Numbered from the stretch's first letter, positions 26,889 to 36,004 are shown. The stretch is 64,000 nucleotides of DNA from Rhizobiales bacterium 2SD (GCA_005502805.1 SCMY01000002.1:124001-188000); one strand, 5' to 3'. The notes: a model not told the origin generated them from the sequence alone. Made by a program: numbers and translations.

Positions 26889-28357
26889 CCCCGTCTTCCC
26901 CCAGCCAAGGCTGCGATCGCCTCGCGGACCACCTCATGGTCCGAGAACGGCAGCGTCCGATCGCCGATGATCTGGCCGCTTTCATGGCCTTTTCCGGCGA
27001 CAACGAGGACATCCCCAGGCTGCAGCATCGTGACAGCGGCCATGATCGCCTCGGCTCGGTCGCCGATTTCGCGCAAGCGCTCGGGCGCCGCCGCCAGCAC
27101 CTCGGCGCGGATCGCCGCCGGGTTCTCGCTGCGCGGATTGTCGTCGGTGACGATGGCGATGTCGGCGCCATCCGCGGCGATCTTGCCCATCAGCGGCCGC
27201 TTGCCGCGGTCACGGTCGCCGCCGCAGCCGAAGACGCAGATCAGCCGGCCGCTGGCATAGGGCCGCAAGGTCTTCAGCACCGCCGCGAGCGCATCGGGCT
27301 TGTGGGCATAGTCGACGACGACGAGCCTGCCATTGTGCTCGCCGACCCGCTCCAGCCGACCCGGCACGCCCTTGAGGCCGGCTATGGCACGCACCGAAGC
27401 CGCGGCATCCTCCCCGGTCGCGATCGCGAGGCCGGCCGCGACCAACGCATTGCCGGCCATGAAGTCGCCGACCAGCGGGAGCAGCACTTCGGTCGTCACG
27501 CCATCGACGTCGATCGTCAGGCGCTGCGAAAAGCCTTCGCGGGCCACGTCCAGCAATTTCAGCCGGTCACCGCCGCGACCGATGCCGATCACCGGATGGC
27601 CGCCCGCCTTCGCCGCCACCTCGGCCTTGTCGGCATAGGGCTCGTCGCGATTGATCACCACCGGCGCGCCGGCCGGCAGCAGCTCCCAGAGCCTGAGCTT
27701 CGCCGCGAGATAGTCCTCGACGCTCGGATGGTAGTCGAGATGGTCGCGGCCGAGATTGAGGAAGGCGCCGGCAGCGAGCCTCACCCCGTCGAGACGGTGC
27801 TGGTCGAGCCCGTGCGAGGAGGCTTCCATCGCCAGATGCGTGACGCCGTCGCCCGCCAGTTCGTCGAGCGAGACGTGCAGCGAGAGTGGGTCGGGCGTCG
27901 TCAGCGAGCCGTAGTCCGCGCCCGCCTCGGTGACGATGCCGATCGTGCCGACGCTCGCCGCCTTGCGCCCGAGCGCCATGAAGATCTGGCGGGTGAATTC
28001 TGCGACCGAGGATTTGCCGCTGGTGCCGGTGACGGCGACGACCGTGCCCGGCTGGCGCGGATGCACCTGGGCCGCAGCCAGCGAGAGAGCAAGTCTGGGG
28101 TCCCCGACCTGCGCATAGGCGACTTCCGTCGGCAGATCAGCCGGGCGAGACCCACTGGAGACGATCGCGACCGCCCCCCGCTGGACCGCATCGCTGATGA
28201 AGCGGGCGCCATCGGCCTTGGCGCCAGCGAGCGCGACGAAGGCTTCGCCGGGCGCGACCTTGCGGCTGTCGAAGGCGACGCCGCCGACGCGGCGCTCGCC
28301 CGCCTCGGCGAAGGCTCCGGGGAAGAGTTGGTCGAGGCTGAAACCGGTGTCAGTCAA
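26885..28357 (-). CDS. murE: UDP-N-acetylmuramoyl-L-alanyl-D-glutamate--2,6-diaminopimelate ligase MurE
   Basis: Third Mur ligase; 490 residues. P-loop VTGTSGKSSVAEFTRQI, NLGRDHLDYHPSVEDY, and the substrate-selecting motif DDNPRSENP, whose DNPR specifies meso-diaminopimelate. It follows ftsI, with a palindromic repeat in the 137-bp gap between them, and overlaps murF by 4 bp. Confidence 0.97.
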   Translation of the reverse strand: MTDTGFSLDQLFPGAFAEAGERRVGGVAFDSRKVAPGEAFVALAGAKADGARFISDAVQRGAVAIVSSGSRPADLPTEVAYAQVGDPRLALSLAAAQVHPRQPGTVVAVTGTSGKSSVAEFTRQIFMALGRKAASVGTIGIVTEAGADYGSLTTPDPLSLHVSLDELAGDGVTHLAMEASSHGLDQHRLDGVRLAAGAFLNLGRDHLDYHPSVEDYLAAKLRLWELLPAGAPVVINRDEPYADKAEVAAKAGGHPVIGIGRGGDRLKLLDVAREGFSQRLTIDVDGVTTEVLLPLVGDFMAGNALVAAGLAIATGEDAAASVRAIAGLKGVPGRLERVGEHNGRLVVVDYAHKPDALAAVLKTLRPYASGRLICVFGCGGDRDRGKRPLMGKIAADGADIAIVTDDNPRSENPAAIRAEVLAAAPERLREIGDRAEAIMAAVTMLQPGDVLVVAGKGHESGQIIGDRTLPFSDHEVVREAIAALAGGRRG

Positions 28358-28392
28358 AAGCGCATATCCTTGCCGGGCGCGGAACCTCGCGC

Positions 28393-28488
28393 GTCATTCT
28401 CGGGCGAAGCGGAGCGTGGACCCGAGAACCTCATGCAGGATCAAGCTCCCTTCCGTCCAGAGATGCTCGGGCCAAGCCCGAGCATGAC
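28393..28488. repeat. Intergenic palindromic repeat, copy B
   Basis: About 96 bp between ftsI and murE, bounded by GTCAT and ATGAC. It folds as a 7-bp stem 28398-28404/28421-28427 and an 8-bp stem 28464-28471/28477-28484 with loop CCAAG. Same architecture as the block at 2394-2484. Confidence 0.65.
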
Positions 28489-28494
28489 ACTCCT

Positions 28495-30291
28495 CTACCG
28501 AGTTCCCCACGCCCCGAGCTTGGCCATCAGCGGGAACGGCGCCACCGGCGGCTCGAAGCGTGGCGGCAGGCCGAGGATCGGCGCAGCCCGCTCGATCACC
28601 TTGCCAGTGGTCTTGCCGGCGTTCCAGGCCGCGGTCGAATAGCCGCCGCTCTCGGCATAGCCCTTCGGCTCGTCATAGATGGCGAGGAAGACGTAGCGCG
28701 GCTTGTCCGAGGGCGCGATCGCCGTGAAGGTGGTGAAATTCTTGTTCTTGGCGTAGCGGCCGTTGATGACCTTCTCGGCCGTGCCGGTCTTGCCGCCGAC
28801 GAAATAGCCGGGGACATCGGCGAACCGGGCCGAGCCTCTCTCGCCGTTGATGCGCATGATGTAGCGCATCGCCTCGGAGGTCTCCGGCTTGATCACCCGG
28901 ATCGCATCCTTCTTGGCCTCCTCCTCGGAGCGCTTCAGGAAGGTCGGCTTGATCAGATAGCCGCCATTGACCAGCGCTCCGACCGCCGCCAGCGCCTGGA
29001 GCGGCGCGACCGCAAGCCCGTGCCCGAAGGCGATCGTCGCCGTGTTGAGCTCGCCCCAGCGGGCAGGAACGATCGGCGAAGCGCTTTCCGGCAGCTCGGT
29101 CGTCATCCGGTCGAGCTGCATCATCTTCTTGAGGAAGGCCTTGTGGCCCTCGACGCCGACCGAGAGCGCCATCTTGACGGTGCCCATGTTCGACGAACGC
29201 ACGAACACCTCCGGCACCGACAGCGAGCGGCCCGTGCCCTTGTACTCGCGAATGACCTGCGAGCCGAAGCGCATCATGCCGCCGGCGGTCGAATAGGTCG
29301 AATTGATGTTCGCCTTGCCGGAATCGAGCGCCATCGCGATGGTCAGCGCCTTGTAGGTCGAGCCCATCTCGTAGACGCCGACATTCATCCGGTTGATCCG
29401 GTCCTTCTCCAGCGCATCGACCGGATTGCCGGGGTCGTAATCGGGGAGAGAGACCAGCGCGATCATCTCGCCGGTGTTGACGTCCATGATGGCGCCGGCG
29501 GCGGCAATCGCGCGGTATTTCTCGATACCCTTGACCAGCTCGTCGCGCAACAGGTGCTGGACGCGCATGTCGATCGAAAGCTGAACCGGCTTGAGGTCGG
29601 AGGCCTGCATCGCAAAACCCGCGCCGTTCAGGTCCTGCAACCCCTGCGAGTCGATGTACTTCTCGATACCGGCGATGCCGACATTGTCGACATTGGCGAA
29701 GCCGAGCACATGGGCGGCGACATTGCCGTTCGGATAGACGCGCTTGTTCTCCGGCACGAATCCGACGCCGGGGATGCCGAGCCGGTGGACCTCGGCCTGC
29801 TGGCGTGGCGTGATCTCGCGCTTGACCCAGACGAAGCCCTTCTTGGTGCTGAGCTTGTCGCGCAGCTCCTTGGCGTTGAGGTCGGGCAGGACCGCGGTCA
29901 GGAGCTCGGTCGCCTCGTCCTTGTCGAGGATGTTGCGCGGCTCGGCGAAGACCGAGACGGTGCGGATGTCGGTGGCGAGCTGGACGCCGTTGCGGTCGAC
30001 GATGTCGGGGCGCGCCGCCGAGATCGCGTTCGAGGTTGCGCGGCGCAGGCCGACCTGGTCGCTCGGGAAGGCGCCGAGCATGACGAGTCGCCCGACGATC
30101 GCCAGAAACAGCCCGCTGAAGCCGAGGATGACGAGCCCGACGCGCGGCTCGCTCTTCTCGCCGCTCATCCGGAAGACGTCGCGCAGCCACTCGGTGCGGA
30201 AGCGCCACTTCGGCTTCACGACCCCGGGCTTTTCGACCGTGGGGGCGATGATCTCGGGCGCCGCGGCCTGCGGATTGACCTCCTGGCTCAT
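28495..30291 (-). CDS. ftsI: Septal peptidoglycan transpeptidase FtsI (PBP3)
   Basis: Class B penicillin-binding protein of the divisome, 598 residues from ATG 30291, whose ATG overlaps the ftsL stop. One membrane helix (VGLVILGFSGLFLAIVGRL) follows a cytoplasmic segment. The pedestal domain begins ARPDIVDRNGVQLATDI. The transpeptidase motifs are the SxxK box GSTYKALT with the nucleophilic serine, SSN in VRSSNMGTVKMAL, and KTG in VGGKTGTAEKV. The open frame extends upstream but is the ftsL region in another phase. Confidence 0.97.
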   Translation of the reverse strand: MSQEVNPQAAAPEIIAPTVEKPGVVKPKWRFRTEWLRDVFRMSGEKSEPRVGLVILGFSGLFLAIVGRLVMLGAFPSDQVGLRRATSNAISAARPDIVDRNGVQLATDIRTVSVFAEPRNILDKDEATELLTAVLPDLNAKELRDKLSTKKGFVWVKREITPRQQAEVHRLGIPGVGFVPENKRVYPNGNVAAHVLGFANVDNVGIAGIEKYIDSQGLQDLNGAGFAMQASDLKPVQLSIDMRVQHLLRDELVKGIEKYRAIAAAGAIMDVNTGEMIALVSLPDYDPGNPVDALEKDRINRMNVGVYEMGSTYKALTIAMALDSGKANINSTYSTAGGMMRFGSQVIREYKGTGRSLSVPEVFVRSSNMGTVKMALSVGVEGHKAFLKKMMQLDRMTTELPESASPIVPARWGELNTATIAFGHGLAVAPLQALAAVGALVNGGYLIKPTFLKRSEEEAKKDAIRVIKPETSEAMRYIMRINGERGSARFADVPGYFVGGKTGTAEKVINGRYAKNKNFTTFTAIAPSDKPRYVFLAIYDEPKGYAESGGYSTAAWNAGKTTGKVIERAAPILGLPPRFEPPVAPFPLMAKLGAWGTR

Positions 30292-30677
30292 GGATGGGCT
30301 CCCGGCGTCGTCGCGGTGTTGCTCTTGCGATCCCGCGGCGTCTCGGTCGGCAGGCCGAGGCCGAGATCCTCGAGCTTGCGGCCGATCGAGTCGACCTTCG
30401 GGCCGCGATTGGGGATGTCGGACAGGCGCACGATCTGCGCGGTCGTCAGCGGATGCAGGTCGAGATGCTTGTCGGCCAGCGCCTGCAGCCGCTCCGGGCG
30501 ATTGAGGAACTGCCACTCGGCCTTGAGTACCGCGATGGCGTCGCGCTCGCGTTGCGCCTTGGCCTTCAGCTTCTGCAGCTGCTCGGCCTGCAGCGTCGTC
30601 TCGTATTTGATCGAGTAGGCATAGAGCGCCGAGGAGACCAGCGCGCCGATGGCGACGACATGCAAGAGCTTGATCAC
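30288..30677 (-). CDS. ftsL: Cell division protein FtsL
   Basis: Small bitopic divisome protein, 129 residues. One N-terminal membrane helix (LLHVVAIGALVSSALYAYSI) is followed by a coiled-coil region rich in Leu, Gln and Lys (TTLQAEQLQKLKAKAQRERD), then the LNRPERLQALADKHLDL segment seen in alphaproteobacterial FtsL. Position between rsmH and ftsI confirms it. Confidence 0.93.
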   Translation of the reverse strand: MIKLLHVVAIGALVSSALYAYSIKYETTLQAEQLQKLKAKAQRERDAIAVLKAEWQFLNRPERLQALADKHLDLHPLTTAQIVRLSDIPNRGPKVDSIGRKLEDLGLGLPTETPRDRKSNTATTPGAHP

Positions 30678-30679
30678 GC

Positions 30680-31684
30680 TCAGCTCCTCCGGCGGGTTTG
30701 CGGCGCGGGCACGACAGCGAGGCCGACGAGATCAGGATCGGGCGCGCGCGGCGGCGCTTCCGTGCGTTCGGCTGCGCGCAATTTGGCCGAGCGGGCGCGC
30801 GGATTGGCCCGCGCCTCCGCCTCGGACGGCGCGACCGGTCCCTTGGTCACGAGCTTGAACGTCGCCTGCGGGGCGGCCGCCGCCGGGGCATGGCGCGAAC
30901 CGCCCGGCGCCCTGCCCGAACGCTCGGCGAAGAACTGCTTGACGATCCTGTCTTCGAGCGAATGGAAGGTGACGACCGATAGCCGCCCGCCCGGCGCCAG
31001 CACCGCTTCGGCGCCGTGCAGCGCCCGGACCAGCTCGCAGAGCTCGTCGTTCACCGCGATACGCAGCGCCTGGAAGGTCCGCGTCGCCGGATGGGCGCCG
31101 CCCGGCTCGCCCCGGACGATGCCGGCGACGAGATCCGCGAGCTGCTTCGTCGTGGTGATCGGCGCCTTGCGCCTCGCCTCGACGATCGCCCGCGCCACGG
31201 CGCGCGAACGCCGTTCCTCGCCGTAATGGTAGATGATGTTCGCGAGCACGCCCTCGTCGGCCTCGTTGACCAGCTCGGCCGCGCTCTGTCCGCCCGCCTC
31301 CATGCGCATGTCGAGCGGCCCGTCGAAACGGAAGGAGAAGCCGCGCTGCGCCTGGTCCAGCTGCATCGACGAGACGCCGATATCGAGCACGACGCCGTCG
31401 AGCGGCGCCATCCTGAAGCGCTCGGCCTCTTCGGCCAGCGCGCCGAAGCGGGCTTCCGCGAGGGTCAGCCTTCCATCCATCGCCGCGACGAGACCGGCGC
31501 CGCCGGTGATCGCGCTCGGGTCGCGGTCGAGCGCGAGCAGCGTCGCCTGCGGCTCGCGCTCCAGCAGCGCGCGCGAATAGCCGCCCGCGCCGAAGGTGCC
31601 GTCGAGATAGCGCCCACCGGCCTTCAGCGCGAGCGCATCGAGCGCTTCGTCCATCAATACGGGAATATGCGGTTCGCTTGTCAT
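30680..31684 (-). CDS. rsmH: 16S rRNA (cytosine(1402)-N(4))-methyltransferase RsmH
   Basis: SAM-dependent methyltransferase (MraW) acting on C1402 of 16S rRNA, 334 residues from ATG 31684, which overlaps the mraZ stop in ATGA. Family landmarks: [16 protein letters not shown] loop [33 protein letters not shown] (in part), and [17 protein letters not shown]. The tail is Ala/Arg-rich. Confidence 0.96.
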   Translation of the reverse strand: MTSEPHIPVLMDEALDALALKAGGRYLDGTFGAGGYSRALLEREPQATLLALDRDPSAITGGAGLVAAMDGRLTLAEARFGALAEEAERFRMAPLDGVVLDIGVSSMQLDQAQRGFSFRFDGPLDMRMEAGGQSAAELVNEADEGVLANIIYHYGEERRSRAVARAIVEARRKAPITTTKQLADLVAGIVRGEPGGAHPATRTFQALRIAVNDELCELVRALHGAEAVLAPGGRLSVVTFHSLEDRIVKQFFAERSGRAPGGSRHAPAAAAPQATFKLVTKGPVAPSEAEARANPRARSAKLRAAERTEAPPRAPDPDLVGLAVVPAPQTRRRS

Positions 31685-32139
31685 GCCACCGGCCTCGCAC
31701 CGAGCGTGCGCCGGACGTCGCGCAGCTTCGCCCTGGCCTCCTCGAGATGCGCCTTGAAGCGCTCCGGCTCCCAGATCTGGAATTTGTGGCCCTGACCGAC
31801 GAAGGTGACGGTGCCGCCGATGCCGGCATGCGCCTTCAGCGTCTCGCTCAGCATGATCCGCCCTTCGGGATCGACCTTCAACACCTCCGAGGTGCCGTTC
31901 AGCGCCGTCGACAGCGACTCCCATTCCTCGGAGAACGGCGAGAACTGCGCCAGGATCTCGTCGATCGTCGCGCGCAGCGCATGGCCGCCGCAGTCGAGAC
32001 TGGCCTGATCGAGCGCCGGATAGACGTAGAGCCCCTCGTAGCCATCCTTCGCCAACACACCCCGAAATGGAGCCGGGATCGAGACGCGCCCCTTGGCGTC
32101 CAGCCTGTTGGTGAAATGGGAGACGAAGCGGTCCGTCAA
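31681..32139 (-). CDS. mraZ: Transcriptional regulator MraZ
   Basis: First gene of the dcw operon and its autoregulator, 152 residues. Two SpoVT/AbrB-type half-domains are seen, [17 protein letters not shown] and [20 protein letters not shown]. The protein forms rings that bind repeated TGGGN boxes. Four such boxes overlap the promoter about 160-200 bp upstream. Confidence 0.97.
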   Translation of the reverse strand: MTDRFVSHFTNRLDAKGRVSIPAPFRGVLAKDGYEGLYVYPALDQASLDCGGHALRATIDEILAQFSPFSEEWESLSTALNGTSEVLKVDPEGRIMLSETLKAHAGIGGTVTFVGQGHKFQIWEPERFKAHLEEARAKLRDVRRTLGARPVA

Positions 32140-32299
32140 CGCCGCCTCCGGGTCGGGCTTCCAACCGCGCCCTGACGGCGCAGAACGCGCCGGCAGCGAC
32201 CGGCGATCGATACCCCCGTCGACCCCGACACGGCGGAGCCGTCAGCCAAAATCCGCGCGGCACACGGGCTCTGACCTGCTGCTTGCCTGTCGGTTTCGA

Positions 32300-32339
32300 C
32301 GGGATGATTTGGGATAGCATGGGACAATATGGGCGTCAA
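32300..32339 (-). promoter_or_regulatory. dcw promoter with superposed MraZ boxes
   Basis: Three TGGGN boxes at 32310-32314, 32320-32324 and 32330-32334, plus a degenerate CGGGA at 32300-32304, are spaced exactly 10 bp apart on the plus strand. On the minus strand a promoter reads TTGACG (32334-32339), a 17-nt spacer and TATCCC (32311-32316), so the boxes span -35 to -10 and just beyond. This predicts direct repression by MraZ and a leader of about 160 nt. The remainder of the 385-bp gap (32140-32524) holds nothing else I recognise apart from a TTAAGGTTAAC stretch near 32396. Confidence 0.82.
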
Positions 32340-32524
32340 CGGATCCAACGCTGCGGACGCGGTTCTGCCCGAGCCTGTGAGCATCACAGCCCGTTAAGGT
32401 TAACTATCCGTAAAGACGAGGATTTTTGGCGCGAGAGCATCAAGGCTCTGCGGCCCGTCGACGAGTTGGCGGGAACAAGCTGCGCAGAAATATTTTCGAG
32501 ACTGCCGCCCTGCCCTGCTGGGCC

Positions 32525-32989
32525 TTAGCTCTCGTCTGCAGACTGCCGCAGAAGCGCCTCGCGCAGAGCCTGGACATCGCCGAGCAAACGGGCGGCCGGG
32601 ACACCGCTGTCCTCGACCGCGCACGGCACCGGGTTGGGTGCGTTGCCGGCCTTCTCGCGCAGGACATGGCCGGTCTCGCTCAACTCGACCAGCACCTGGC
32701 GCTCATCCTCACGGCCGCGCTTGCGCCGGATCAGGCTGTTGCCTTCCAGGCGCTTCAGCAGCGGCGTCAGCGTGCCGGAGTCGAGCCCCAGCCGCTCACC
32801 GATCGCCTTGACGCTCTGGCCGTCCTGCTCCCACAGCACCAGCATGACCAGATATTGCGGATAGGTCAGCCCGAGCTCGGCCAGGAACGGCCGATAGGCC
32901 CGGTTGAAGGCATGGGCGGCCGAATAGACCGCAAAGCAGATCTGCTCGTCGAGCCCGCGTACCGGTGTCGCCTTCGCATTCTTCGTCAT
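32525..32989 (-). CDS. ohrR: MarR-family organic peroxide sensor OhrR
   Basis: Redox-sensing repressor, 154 residues from ATG 32989; in-frame ATG codons at 33016 and 33013 are alternatives. The peroxide-reactive cysteine sits in the conserved QICFAVYSAAHAFNRAY helix. The winged helix includes LTYPQYLVMLVLWEQDGQSV (in part), SGTLTPLLKRLE and RRKRGREDERQV. It is divergent from ohr and a symmetrical AATTGT operator lies between, so it most likely represses both genes until its cysteine is oxidised by organic hydroperoxide. Confidence 0.93.
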   Translation of the reverse strand: MTKNAKATPVRGLDEQICFAVYSAAHAFNRAYRPFLAELGLTYPQYLVMLVLWEQDGQSVKAIGERLGLDSGTLTPLLKRLEGNSLIRRKRGREDERQVLVELSETGHVLREKAGNAPNPVPCAVEDSGVPAARLLGDVQALREALLRQSADES

Positions 32990-33141
32990 GGCCTTGCCGT
33001 CAGTTGCCTGCATCATGGTTGCCTGGGCAGGGCGAGCGAACCGATCGGATGGGAACAACTCGCCGGTGGGACAATCTCCCCTGCAATGGACATAAGATAC
33101 TCTCTCATCGCCCCGGGCACTGCCCGTTCACGAAAATGTGA

Positions 33142-33168
33142 ATTGCAGACAATTCAATTGTGCACAAT
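33142..33168. promoter_or_regulatory. OhrR operator
   Basis: A 13-bp perfect palindrome (ACAATT-C-AATTGT, 33149-33161) flanked symmetrically by ATTG (33142-33145) and CAAT (33165-33168). It lies between ohrR and ohr and resembles known OhrR boxes. Confidence 0.75.
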
Positions 33169-33218
33169 CTAATTTCCACCAACCACGGCGGATGGACCGC
33201 CAGACAAGGAGAGCTGTC

Positions 33219-33644
33219 ATGAAGATCCTCTACACCGCTCATGGTTCCGCCACCGGCGGCCGCGAAGGCCAGGCCGCGACCGACACCGGCAACGTCAAGC
33301 TCGTGCTGAACACGCCGAAGGAGCTCGGCGGTGGCGGTGGCGAGGGCACCAATCCCGAGCAGCTCTTCGCCATGGGTTATTCCGCCTGCTTCCTCGGCGC
33401 GCTGAAGTTCGCCGCTGGCAAGGAGGGCGTGAAGATCCCGGACGACGCCCGTGTCAGCGCGGACATCGGCATCGGCCCGCGCGACGACGGCAAGGGCTTC
33501 GGCATCGCCGCCAAGCTGACGATCTCAGCGCCCGGCATCGACAAGGCCAGGCTCGAGGACCTCGTCCAGAAGGCCCATATCGTCTGCCCGTATTCGGACG
33601 CGACCCGGGGCAATATCGACGTTGAGCTGACGGTTGCGGCCTGA
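33219..33644 (+). CDS. ohr: Organic hydroperoxide resistance protein Ohr
   Basis: Thiol peroxidase of the Ohr/OsmC fold, 141 residues from ATG 33219 behind AAGGAGAG. The two catalytic cysteines are visible in YSACFLGALKF and HIVCPYSDATRGN; the latter is the Ohr-specific C-terminal motif. It reduces organic hydroperoxides, usually with lipoylated protein as donor (known of the family). Confidence 0.95.
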   Translation: MKILYTAHGSATGGREGQAATDTGNVKLVLNTPKELGGGGGEGTNPEQLFAMGYSACFLGALKFAAGKEGVKIPDDARVSADIGIGPRDDGKGFGIAAKLTISAPGIDKARLEDLVQKAHIVCPYSDATRGNIDVELTVAA

Positions 33645-33665
33645 CCCCGCGCCACCCATCTGAGG

Positions 33666-33695
33666 CTCACGGCCGGGCATCCCTCCGGCCGTGAG
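33666..33695 (+). terminator. Hairpin after ohr
   Basis: An 11-bp perfect stem (33666-33676 with 33685-33695) and 8-nt loop follow the ohr stop by 21 bp. No U-run follows, so termination strength is uncertain. Confidence 0.5.
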
Positions 33696-33765
33696 ACGAT
33701 TTGGCCCGCCACGCAGCGGGTCTCGTTTCCGGAAGCCTCACCCTCAAAGCCTCTGGAACATCCTC

Positions 33766-34719
33766 ATGATCGATCGCCGCCATTTTCTCACCGCGGCCGC
33801 CGCAGCCGCGCTCGCACCTGCCCTGCCCGCGCAGGCTCGCGCTCCCCTGACCGGCGCACAGGTGCCGGGCATCTACCGCCGCAAGCTCGGCGACCTCGAA
33901 ATCACGGCGATCCTCGACGGCTATGTGCCGCTCGGCGCCAAATCCTTCAGCAGCGCGGACCCGGCGACGGTCGGGCAGCTCCTCGCCGGCGCCGGCCTCG
34001 ACGAAAGCCTGCCGACGTCGGTCAACGCCTTCGTCGTCAACAGCAAGGACCGGACCTATCTCGTCGACACCGGCTCGGGCGCCTGGAACGCCATGGGCGA
34101 CACGATGGGCCGGGCCGAGGGGAATCTCCGTATCGCTGGCATCGAGCCGGGGCAGATCGATGCGATCATCCTGACCCACGCCCATCCAGACCATCACGAG
34201 GGTCTGCTCACGGCGCAGAAGACCGCGCGCTTCCCCAATGCCGAGCTGATCATCCACGAGGCCGAACACGCCTTCTGGCATGATGACGGCATCCTCAGCC
34301 AGGCGCCGGCCGAGGCGAAGCCGTTCTTCGCCTCCGCCCGTGGCGCGCTCGCGCCCTATGCCGCCCGCACCCGCAAGGTGAAGGCCGGCGAGGTCGCGCC
34401 CGGCCTGACGCTGGAGCACGCCCCGGGGCACACGCCCGGCCACAGCATCCTGCGACTGTCCTCCGGCAACCAGCAGCTCCTGCTCGTCGGCGACAGCATC
34501 CACAATGTCGTGCTGCAGACCGCCCAGCCCGAGATCACCTTCGTCTTCGACGCCGACGCCAGGCAGGCCGTCGCCTCGCGCCGGCGGGTGCTCGACATGG
34601 CAGCCGCCGACAGGCTGGTGATCAGCGGCGCCCACATCCCCTTCCCCGGCTTCGGCAAGGTCGGCAAGGAAGGCAACGGCTACCGCTTCGCCACGGCCGA
34701 ATGGAGCTACACGCTCTGA
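33766..34719 (+). CDS. Exported metallo-beta-lactamase-fold hydrolase (Tat signal)
   Basis: Periplasmic MBL-superfamily hydrolase, 317 residues from ATG 33766. The N-terminus IDRRHFLTAAAAAALAPALP is a twin-arginine signal. The zinc motif HxHxDH lies at residues 138-143 (THAHPDHHEG), followed by HAPGHTPGHSI and LLVGDSIHN. A closing SGAHIPFPGFGKV resembles lactonase-like and quorum-quenching relatives. The substrate is unknown. It is followed by a bidirectional terminator shared with rnpB. Confidence 0.9.
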   Translation: MIDRRHFLTAAAAAALAPALPAQARAPLTGAQVPGIYRRKLGDLEITAILDGYVPLGAKSFSSADPATVGQLLAGAGLDESLPTSVNAFVVNSKDRTYLVDTGSGAWNAMGDTMGRAEGNLRIAGIEPGQIDAIILTHAHPDHHEGLLTAQKTARFPNAELIIHEAEHAFWHDDGILSQAPAEAKPFFASARGALAPYAARTRKVKAGEVAPGLTLEHAPGHTPGHSILRLSSGNQQLLLVGDSIHNVVLQTAQPEITFVFDADARQAVASRRRVLDMAAADRLVISGAHIPFPGFGKVGKEGNGYRFATAEWSYTL

Positions 34720-34739
34720 TCGCAGCCTGCCCAAACAGG

Positions 34740-34767
34740 AAAGGGCCGGGATCGCTCCCAGCCCTTT
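34740..34767. terminator. Bidirectional terminator between the hydrolase gene and rnpB
   Basis: Stem 34741-34746/34761-34766 plus 34748-34751/34756-34759, one C/A mismatch and a TCGC loop. A TTTT run follows on the plus strand and a shorter U-run on the minus strand, so it can end both the hydrolase transcript and the convergent RNase P RNA. Confidence 0.75.
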
Positions 34768-34783
34768 TCATTGAAGAAGGGAT

Positions 34784-35189
34784 GCCAGCCGGCCTGTAAG
34801 CCGGGTTCTGGATGGCCGGAGGATCGCTCCCCCGACGTGACGGCCATTCCTCTGGGACGCGCATCGCTGCGCGCCTCGAGCAACCAACCCGGACGACTGG
34901 ACCTGGAAACCGGCCCCTCCTCCCTTGCGGGCGAGCATCGTCCCTATTCGGTTTTGCTCCCGGTGGGGCTTGCCATGCCGTCCCCGTTGCCGGGTCCGCG
35001 GTGCGCTCTTACCGCACCTTTTCACCCTTACCGCGCCAGGAAAGCCGAAACTCTCCAGCACGCGGCGGTTCGATCTCTGTGGCGCTTTCCCTGGGGTCGC
35101 CCCCGCCGGACGTTATCCGGCACCGTGTTTCCGTGGAGCCCGGACTTTCCTCCCCTGCCGAAGCAGGAGCGGCCGTCCGGCCGACTGGC
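34784..35189 (-). ncRNA. rnpB: RNase P RNA (type A)
   Basis: Catalytic RNA of RNase P, which trims 5' leaders of tRNAs. The minus strand carries the universally conserved GAGGAAAGTCCGGGCTCC (35139-35156) near the 5' end, AGGGTGAAAAGGTGCGGTAAGAG-type core in the middle, and AACCCGGCTTACAG near the 3' end. I set the ends by pairing stem P1: 35181-35189 pairs with 34784-34792, nine pairs including one G-U. The length of about 406 nt is normal for an alphaproteobacterium. The ends could be off by a few bases. Confidence 0.95.
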
Positions 35190-35243
35190 GGGCTCCCTCT
35201 GCGCTCTAAAAGCTGGCGCCGTCAAGCGGAGAGAGGCGGAAAC

Positions 35244-35906
35244 TCAGTTGCTGGCGGAGACGGTGCCGCCGCTTCCGGCGATATTGCGCACTTTGGCGCA
35301 GTAAGTGCGGTTGGCGCCGCTCATGCGGGTCGCCATGTGGCCGCTCTGATACTTCATCACGGTGCGGCAGGTGTCGCCACCGGCGAGGCGATAGGCCTGG
35401 CCGAGATACTTCATCGCGTAACGGGCATTAGTATCGGCGTCGAGCAGGCCGGCGGCGCCACCGCTATAGCCGACGCCGCGCGCGGTCTGGTGGCGGATCT
35501 GCATCAACCCGTAATTGCCGGCATTGGCTGCGCGGGGATTGTAGCGGCTCTCGATGCGCACCACGGCATCCGCGAGCGAGAACGGCACGCCATTGGCGGC
35601 GGCATGGCGGGCGACTAGCGCGCGCAAGCCTTCCGAACCAGCCGGCGCCGCGAGCGGCGTGCGCCCGGTTCCGCCGGCTCTGGCGGTCTTGACCCGCCCC
35701 TTGCGCTCCTCCTTGGCCTCTACGGTCTCCGCGGCCTTCTGCGCATCCTGCCCCTGCTCGGAAGCGGCAGCCTGGCGCTTGATTTCGGCTTCTCGCAGGA
35801 TGAAAGCGCGGGCATCGGTCTCGGCGTTCACCTGGGCAGAAGCGGGCTGAAGAAAGGCCAGGCAAATAGCGAAGGCGGCGCAGCCGCTACCAGCGATCAT
35901 GTTCAT
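35244..35906 (-). CDS. Lytic transglycosylase, SLT domain
   Basis: Periplasmic peptidoglycan-cleaving enzyme, 220 residues. A signal peptide (GCAAFAICLAFLQPASAQ) is followed by a charged Ala/Glu/Lys linker, then an SLT domain from about residue 95. The catalytic glutamate is in AVVRIESRYNPRAA, and the NYGLMQIRHQTARGVGY and MKYLGQAYRLAGG motifs match family 1 lytic transglycosylases. ATG codons at 35906 and 35900 are both possible starts. A 15-bp palindrome lies upstream. Confidence 0.92.
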   Translation of the reverse strand: MNMIAGSGCAAFAICLAFLQPASAQVNAETDARAFILREAEIKRQAAASEQGQDAQKAAETVEAKEERKGRVKTARAGGTGRTPLAAPAGSEGLRALVARHAAANGVPFSLADAVVRIESRYNPRAANAGNYGLMQIRHQTARGVGYSGGAAGLLDADTNARYAMKYLGQAYRLAGGDTCRTVMKYQSGHMATRMSGANRTYCAKVRNIAGSGGTVSASN

Positions 35907-35989
35907 GCGAGAGGGATCTCTTCTATCTGTTGCAGCGCAAAACGGTGCGGCGAAATGATAGATGAATGTGACGACAATCTGGCCGATAC

Positions 35990-36004
35990 GAACGAATTTC
36001 GTTC
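35990..36004. promoter_or_regulatory. 15-bp palindrome upstream of the transglycosylase gene
   Basis: GAACGAA-T-TTCGTTC is perfectly symmetric and sits in the AT-richer 314-bp gap 35907-36220, about 85 bp upstream of the transglycosylase start. It is a candidate operator with no known regulator. The rest of the gap holds the EcfG-type promoter at 36072. Confidence 0.45.
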
